From Romanomermis culicivorax (Eukaryota; Nematoda; Enoplea; Mermithida; Mermithidae): a stretch of DNA of 64,000 bases. Under the pieces are notes generated by a model that did not search any database, was not told where the DNA came from, and saw only the letters and a list, made by a program, of their open reading frames with translations. The DNA is taken from positions 62,001 through 126,000 of the forward strand of contig CAWUHX010000395.1 of NCBI GenBank assembly GCA_963922205.1. Direction: 5' to 3'. Below, piece by piece: positions 57,956 through 64,000 of this stretch (positions are counted from its first letter, which is position 1; every line of letters starts with the position of its first letter). The translations under genes and the position numbers were made by a program.

Positions 57956-58418
57956 ATCGACTAATGTGAAAAAAACAGTTTCCCAATGATTTTGGAAAAA
58001 AACCAAAAAGCCAGAAATTTTCCAATTTTTTGGTTTTTTTAAAAAACCAAAAAAACCAAAAACCAAAGCCTTGCCAACCCTGTTCGCTTGTCATCATGAG
58101 GACTTGACCATTGATTTCTTGTGTAATTCAAGTCAATTATGCTCTTGGATAGTTTGCTAGAAAATTTGTTCAACAATGCTTGTAGATTAGGCTTTTAAGT
58201 CGAACATTTCAATTTTTTCTTCTATTTTTAATGAATTAACTTCTCTAAAAACACCGGAAGGCTTGGAAAAGCTCATGAACAGTGCGATAAAGCGTCTGTG
58301 AGCATTTTTAAGCCAAAAAACGAGGATTTTAAGACGAAAAAAATTTTTTTTCCACATGTGGAACAAAATTTGACCCCTTTCCACATTTGTGGAAAAAAGT
58401 ACGTGGAAAAAAACAGTG

Positions 58419-60146
58419 TGTATGACAGTTTCGAGGTAAGATTAAACCACCAACAAACAAATTAAATGCTTCGTAAATTTTCAATTCAGGAAACTTTAAG
58501 CGCTACTGGATTCGGGTCGTATGACTGTTCTGTTGAGTTGAGCTATTCTAATCTAGAAGCTAAAGATTCATATTCAATAAATTAAACTTAACATATATCT
58601 TTGAATTGTTTTTGGCTGATTATTGTTATTATCTATACCCTACCCGTTTTTCTTCCATCAGTTACTATTTCGGGAAAGATGAGATTAACTATTAACGATT
58701 AAAAATTCAGGTCGGCGAAACAGGTCAAAGTTTTTTTCGCCATTTTTGCTATATCGTATTTCGCTCAAAAATGCTACTATAATGCTTTATTTATGCATTT
58801 TTGAGCTTTTCTGAACATATTCATGCTTCTGCAGTCAATAATTCATCAAAAATGAAGAAAAAAACAAAAAATTTTGAGTTTTGGGTCAAAATACCATAAT
58901 GTTTCATCTCTTGGTTTAATCAGCTTATCTTTGATATTGCGTCTTAGGGTTTTGCGGTCCTTTAGAATTGTCAGCGTTCGTGAACATAAACTTTTCGCAT
59001 TTGGAAAATGATTAAAACACCATCAGCATGACAGAATGGCAGAAGTTCTTTCCAGCTGAAGAATCCAAATTCTTCATTGATTGCCTAATTTTTGAATTTG
59101 GGTTTGCCCAGCTGAAAACTCATTGAATCCACTGAGAAATGTAACCTTTCATCGAGGAAATAGATATTGAAAAGATAAAGAAGGATAATGAAAAAGAAAG
59201 AAAAGATTGAAAGAAAGAAATTATAGAACTTCCTTTATTCCTTCGTTCATTTTCCAGCGTTATAGTATATCAAAATACAAAATATTCAAGTCAGAGCTAG
59301 AATACCTATGGCGCTTTTTTATGCTTCAGATTAATTGAAAACATTTCAATAATTGTGATTGGCAAATTATTGGCTCAAGATATGTTAGATCGAAAATGAA
59401 GGCAAAATGTCATTATTTTGCCAGCCAAATGGCGTAAAGATCACAGCCGATCATCAATAGTTGCAGGAGAATTGGCTTAAAATTAATGACTTCGCCGACG
59501 TTTTAGAGGTCACGAAATCAAAGTTTGTCGGCGCTAGGCTTTGATTTTTCGTTCAGAGCCCAGCAAATTCAGTTCTGGAAGTCCATAACTGACGCGAACT
59601 GAATGAAATACAAGGGATGCAGCTTTTAATTATTCTTGTGATGAAATTGAGAATTTAGTAATTTTAAAGTGAGCAACTAAAAATTTATGTGTGCAACAGA
59701 ACCTTGCCTGTGCAAAAAACCCTACTCACAGCTACCAAATTTTAGATTGTGCAACCAAATTTTTCTGCCGAGTTGAGCTGTGCATCCTGAAGTCTGACGA
59801 TCCTTTTGACTAAGTTACAACATTTCGTGTTCGGGAATACATTTCTATGCGTTTTAAAACGAAAAAATCTCAATATTTTCGGCGCTTGGCACCGGATTTT
59901 ACTTGATATCTAATTTTTGATGTTATGTCTGGTTCATGGTTAAAAATGTCGGCCTATAACTTATATGCTTCAAGTTTTTTAAAATCAATAATCATGGATA
60001 AATGTTTTCTGATATATATAATTCACAAAAATAAAAATTTTTCTGTAGCGACTCCTGAATTTTTTCTGTTTTTAGCCATACCTGTAATTGAGGGAACCCC
60101 CCGCAAGCTTTGTCGAGCCTAAAAATTAGGGAAAATAACTCTTTTG
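58419..60146. other. No gene seen
   Basis: Non-coding. A polypurine stretch (AAAGAAAGAAAAG-type) spans about 59165-59222. A solitary family D end (CATACCTGTAATTGAGGG) is near 60078. Confidence 0.45.
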
Positions 60147-60362
60147 CATACCTGTAGTTGGGGGGGACCCCCCCAACTCGGCCAACCCTGTACCCAAAAT
60201 CATTCCCCCCCCCAGTTGGGAAAAAATTAAAAAAATTTGCCAAAAAGTGTATGTTTTTTTGGCCTTTTTTTGGGAAAAATTTCGACTTTTTCCTACCCCC
60301 CCCCCCCCCAAAATTTCGGATTTACCCCCCCCCCCCAACTGGTCGGAGGTCTTACAGGTATG
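60147..60362 (+). mobile_element. MITE family D, copy 3
   Basis: 216 bp with CATACCTG...CAGGTATG ends, exact CTCTTTTG duplications (60139-60146, 60363-60370), G and C homopolymer tracts as in copies 1 and 2. Confidence 0.92.
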
Positions 60363-60505
60363 CTCTTTTGGTCGTTTTTGGGGAAATTTTCGGTTTTTTT
60401 CGACTTATTTCGTGGTTTTCGGGCACTTCTCAATATTTTGCGACACTGGCTACCCCACCCCACAAATTTGGGGTTTGCTTCCCCCAATTCGTCGGACCCC
60501 TTACC

Positions 60506-61490
60506 GGTAGATTGGGAGTCAAAAGCGAAGCCTGTTTCAAAAGCGCTGACTAAAGTTTCAAAAGCGCAGCCGAAAATTTCAAAAGCGCAGCAAGTCTTTC
60601 AAAAGCGCAGTAAAATGTTCCAAAAGCGCAGCAAGTGTATATTCAGTCTCTTTTGTCTTTTGTTAGTTGTTGAACGTAAGTTCATGAAACAGGGTCACTT
60701 AAAGATTTATTGACGTCATTAAGCATATGTAGAAGCTTATTAAATTCTGTTTTTGTATATCTTCATACTCAACTGTAAGGGATGTTCCGGGGCCGCCTTT
60801 TTTGAATGATAATTTTTTATTACTTTTTTACAGGCTCCAAAAACATAGTTTTTTGCATAGAATGCCACAAAATTTTAACCAAATCAGAGTCTGTATTTGC
60901 TCAGAAAAACATGGAGAATAATTTCGACACAAAAGAAAGGGCAGGGAGACGGTGATATGAAACAATGAATTTGCATAAGAAATCAGACGTGCTTTCAGAG
61001 AATGATTTAAAGCATAATGTGCTTCGCCTAAAGTAATTTTAAGATGTTCACAGTATTTCCACAACATTTTAGTGACTGAATCTCCAGAAATTAATATAGT
61101 CAAAGTTCAATTCGCAGGTTATAATTTATCAATTTTTTATTTAAATGAGATTGCGTTCATTTCTGTTTGACGCAGGTTATAATTCATCAATTTTTTATTT
61201 AAATGAGATTGCGTTCATTTCTGTTTGACATTTAAAATAAGTATAGCTATTATATAATGTAAGAGTATCATTGACCAGGTTACTTCTTCAATTCGATGGA
61301 AATTCAATAACATCTTTTTATGGAGCACGTAGCACACGAAAATTTATAACTGGCTGCGCTTTTGAAACACTTTTCCACCATTGGCTGCGCTTTTGAACCT
61401 TTTAGCATTGGGGTATAGACAGCACTGCTGCGCTTTTCAACTTTTTGCGTGTGCTGCGCTTTTGAAACTTTTGTTGCGCTTTTTAACCCT
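60506..61490. mobile_element. Element with GCGCTTTTGAAA subterminal arrays (family F)
   Basis: The left side (60515-60635) has about six direct copies of TTTCAAAAGCGCAGC-type units. The right side (61350-61480) has about five copies of the inverse, GCTGCGCTTTTGAAA. Between them are about 700 bp of non-coding sequence. The layout matches a non-autonomous DNA transposon with reiterated transposase-binding sites. Exact ends and target duplication were not resolved. Confidence 0.6.
61114..61229. repeat. 58-bp tandem duplication
   Basis: Two copies of a 58-bp unit beginning GCAGGTTATAAT and ending CTGTTTGAC (61114-61171, 61172-61229) differ at one position, so the duplication is recent. Confidence 0.85.
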
Positions 61491-61690
61491 ACCCTGCTGG
61501 CAGACAACCCCATAGGGAGGGGTATGAAGGGGGTATTACCCCTACCTAAAGTCCTAAAAATTGATCGCTGGGTGCCTAATTTTGAAACGAAATGAAGTGT
61601 TTAATGGAGATTTAGCCACACTACCCCGGCAAATGTTCAACTCTACCCCTATACCTGAAAAATCTGACCTTGGGGACCTCTGCCTGCTGG
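61488..61690. repeat. Dispersed repeat, copy G2
   Basis: Matches 9466-9667 in the same orientation, from CATAGGGAGGGGTATG to ACCTTGGGGACCTCTGC. Confidence 0.65.
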
Positions 61691-62879
61691 TATGTGTTTA
61701 ACGTGTAAGATATATACAGCGTAACTTATACGGAATGATGGCTAGTGTTTTCACTTAATAGATTTTTTTTTCTTCAATCGAATAAATTTGTTGTGACTTC
61801 ATGCAAAAATTTGAGATGGAAACGGTAGTTGTCGGATAAACTGAGACATTTTTCAAAGCCTCGGCACCAAAAAATTTTCGGTGCTATGGTCAAAAGGACT
61901 TTCTTCATAGCGTTTTTATTTTACCTCCAAAGCTTCGTGGAATTCAGTTTCTGACGCAAATTGAGTGGATTAAAAAATTAACTTTCAAGCTCGTTTCCTG
62001 ATAAAGTGAGCCAATAGTTTTCTGCCCTGCTAATTTTTTTCCGACGTTCCAATCCATAGTATATTCCACGGTATATTTGCACGTTCCACGGTACACTCAA
62101 CCTGGTCTGTGCAAAAAAGCTTGTTGGTCCTGCAGAGCTCATCTTCACAGTACACAACCTGGGAAAATCGGGATTATTTCCTTTTTCTGGGAAACATTAG
62201 GAAATCAGTTTGTTCCAAAAACGCAGCTGAAAAAGTTGTCATAATTTATTGGAAAATGAGCAGATAGTCATATAAAAGTGAAAATAGTGCAAATTTTCAC
62301 TCTGTAGCAGTATTAAAGTGAAAATCATTGCACCGTTCCTTCGAAATTCGGGCTACGTTGTTGAAAAAATGGGTAACGTGGAAAATTTTTTCGCACACAG
62401 TTTTCGTTGAGAAAAAAAAGGTTTTGGAGTTCGATCGGAACCAAAACGGTATATTTTGATACATGCTCACTTTCACTCTAAATACACAGTCTCACTTTTT
62501 AATCAATAATCATGTCGATATTCGGTTATAGACTATTCCATATAAATGGAGATATTTTCAATTAATAGTGAAAAATTTTTTGTTTGGACTTTGTTTTTTG
62601 TACAGATTGAAAACATAAGACTGGTATGAAACATGGAGATGAATTTTTTAAATTTAAAAATCGATGAACAATTTTGAATTGAAAGAGTATAGCTTTTATT
62701 ACACTCCGGGATAATTAGTGCAAGAATTCATTCTCCAGCATTTGGATTGATTTATTCGCATAATAACCCTGCTCATTGAATCGTTAGTTAGGTCGTTGGT
62801 AATCATTTATGCTTCAGTCATGTATCGTTTGCACACATTGTATTGTTCCTTAACTTATTCCCTTTTCGCACTATTTCAG
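61691..62879. other. No gene seen; likely intron
   Basis: AT-rich. It ends in the pyrimidine-rich acceptor (TTCGCACTATTTCAG) of the exon at 62880, so at least its right part is intron of that gene. Confidence 0.5.
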
Positions 62880-63310
62880 GACGTTTCTACTCCGGTAACT
62901 GCATTGAAACGCGGATGATAAGAATTTCGGTTTCATCGTCTAAAGCATCGAGCAGCAAATCCATAATCATAAAAGAAGATATACCTAAGATAGAAGTTAA
63001 GCAGCAGCCACATATTTCATCTATTGGTGATGTTCCGCAAAACGGCATAACCGCTCCATCACCCGTATCAATTATCGCAAAATCCGACAATAAGGAGGCT
63101 GACAGCATACCAACGTCTATATCTTCCCTTTTCGAGGACGCTTTAACGAATCCATTTTCGTGTCTTCCAGCAAACAATAACGTGCCTATTAAAAATCAAT
63201 CTGATTTCGATGCAAACAGCATTACAGATCCTTACCTACGATTTTGGGCCGAAAGATTGAACGGGGCGAAAACCAAAATTGCTTTGTCCAGCATACTCGA
63301 AAATGAATAA
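62880..63310 (+). CDS. Last exon of an unrecognised gene
   Basis: After acceptor ACTATTTCAG the frame (entering at phase 1) runs 143 codons to TAA at 63308-63310. The product is polar: a Ser/Lys stretch (VSSSKASSSKSIIIKED), a Pro/Ser-rich middle, and a compact end (DPYLRFWAERLNGAKTKIAL). The conserved-looking final part suggests a real protein, but I do not recognise it. The stop codon is part of AATAAA, so the 3' untranslated region must be very short. The downstream gene starts 118 bp further on the same strand. Confidence 0.65.
63305..63310 (+). terminator. Poly(A) signal overlapping the stop codon
   Basis: AATAAA shares its last three bases with the TAA stop of the upstream gene, so cleavage is expected within about 10-30 nt, before the acceptor at 63418. 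Confidence 0.65.
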
Positions 63311-63418
63311 ATGTTAGTTTAGTGCAGCGTTGATAACCTCACTGACACTGTAAATTCTACACGTCTTACTTGCTTGTCGAAATTTATAAACTCATTTAAT
63401 TTACTTTTCCTTTTCTAG

Positions 63419-63891
63419 AAGTACGACTATGTTCGAACACATAAATTTTCCGTATAATTTATGGATGGCAAGCGGATATTACTCGACCTACCTTATCGGT
63501 GATAGTTTACTCATTTCCGTATGCGAAAAAGGACTAGTTAGCAGAACAGTTTTCGTTATCGGCGCCACCGTATTGAACATTACGCCCTTGATATTTGCGT
63601 GGTATAACAGGAATAGTTCAAATTATTGGCCGATAATTTGGCGATCGGCGTTTTTAGGTTCGATAGGCGCTGGCGGTGTATACGCTGTGCTAAATTCCAG
63701 CGCTCACAAATCTATTGGCGTTTACGCGATAATTTTGAGTTTTTTCCATTTTAGCGAATATTTTTGCGTCGCTTTCAGCAATCCGATGACGTGTTCGACA
63801 GATTCTTTTCTGTTGAATCATTCCTTGGAATACGGCGCCGCCGTTCTAGCATCTGTTATTGAATATAGTCTGGAATCCTTTTTTGTTTCTG
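63419..63891 (+). CDS. ICMT: Isoprenylcysteine carboxyl methyltransferase, first coding exon
   Basis: The ATG at 63429 follows an acceptor (CCTTTTCTAG, ending 63418) by ten bases. 154 codons run to donor G/GTAAGTTG at 63892 (phase 1). The segment LSFFHFSEYF ... DSFLLNHSLEYGAAVLAS is diagnostic of ICMT. Several hydrophobic spans precede it, as in this ER multi-pass enzyme, which uses S-adenosylmethionine to methylate the prenylated C-terminal cysteine of processed CaaX proteins such as Ras. The catalytic C-terminal half (RHPSYxG region) lies beyond the window. The continuation is uncertain: AG sites end at 63943 and near 63991. The acceptor immediately before the ATG, with a poly(A) signal 110 nt upstream, fits SL trans-splicing in an operon or a 5'-UTR intron. 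Confidence 0.9.
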
Positions 63892-64000
63892 GTAAGTTGT
63901 TTTGATGAAAAAAGAGAAGTCTGACGATATTTTTGTGACCTCTAGAATTCAAGTGGTTGGGATATCTATTACTTTCGACCTGAATTTGCAGTCTCTATTC

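Larger units (their letters stand above)
55234..58082. mobile_element. Family B copy 3
   Basis: Starts CAGAGTTGGCAAAAACC and ends GCCAACCCTG, exact 8-bp duplications TTCGCTTG (55226-55233, 58083-58090). It inserted only 22 bp from copy 2 in the same host element and is itself enlarged by the C element at 56434-57955. Confidence 0.92.
51150..58418. mobile_element. Family A element, outer copy, split by four insertions
   Basis: A begins CAC (51150-51152), is cut at once by the hAT at 51153-52685, and resumes at 52694 (TGTTGTTTTCCACATTTG). It is cut again by D1 (53316-53531), B2 (53599-55211) and B3 (55234-58082), and ends GGAAAAAAACAGTG at 58418. Removing the insertions and their duplications leaves about 1.03 kb that matches, piece by piece, the uninterrupted copy at 56606-57640. 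Both ends carry TTTCCACA/TGTGGAAA hairpins and a GGCGCTTCGCGCCGG-type palindrome occurs internally. The outer 8-bp duplication is no longer recognisable. Confidence 0.82.

Overview
This window is nuclear DNA from a metazoan, most likely an invertebrate. It is AT-rich. Host genes are split by spliceosomal introns with T-rich/CAG acceptors, no bacterial operon structure is present, and most of the length is transposable elements. Two host genes at the right edge are only about 110 nt apart, with a poly(A) signal on the upstream stop codon and a splice acceptor just before the downstream ATG. That arrangement resembles trans-spliced operons of nematodes, flatworms, rotifers or tunicates, but I cannot name the phylum.

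Layout. 0.5-8.1 kb: host exons. These are a candidate terminal exon (491-631), a plus-strand CUB-domain gene whose exons at 914, 2293 and 5275 join in phase, a previously unannotated-looking two-exon microprotein with one membrane span on the minus strand (5736-5971), and a small multi-exon minus-strand gene tail (7644-8062). MITE-like repeats lie in the introns and gaps. 10.2-25.6 kb: a degenerate 20-bp-type minisatellite split by a complete 13.9-kb Ty3/Gypsy LTR retrotransposon on the minus strand (599-bp LTRs, AACT target duplication). 28.0-41.6 kb: a second, older Ty3/Gypsy element of nearly the same length (13.6 kb), also on the minus strand, itself broken by a hAT-like insertion. 41.6-50.6 kb: decayed MULE, LINE and LTR-like pieces. 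51.1-58.4 kb: a nest of 8-bp-TSD (hAT-type) non-autonomous elements up to four levels deep. 58.4-62.8 kb: gene-free repeat debris. 62.9-64.0 kb: the last exon of an unrecognised gene followed by the first coding exon of isoprenylcysteine carboxyl methyltransferase.

The most notable system is an accessory gene downstream of integrase in both LTR retrotransposons. In element 1 it encodes a DEDDy-type 3'-5' exonuclease-like domain with all motif residues visible, a long unassigned middle region, a coiled-coil-like linker and an RG/Q-rich tail. It begins with a short 5' exon joined by an intron. Element 2 carries the decayed homologue in the same place, with the intron at the same protein position and in the same phase. 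The gene is therefore an ancestral, spliced part of this retrotransposon lineage rather than a chance capture. I recall that DEDDy-exonuclease ORFs have been reported in bdelloid rotifer LTR and Penelope-like elements. The intron and the second conserved accessory domain are what look new to me. Both copies here are disabled by stops, frameshifts or deletions.
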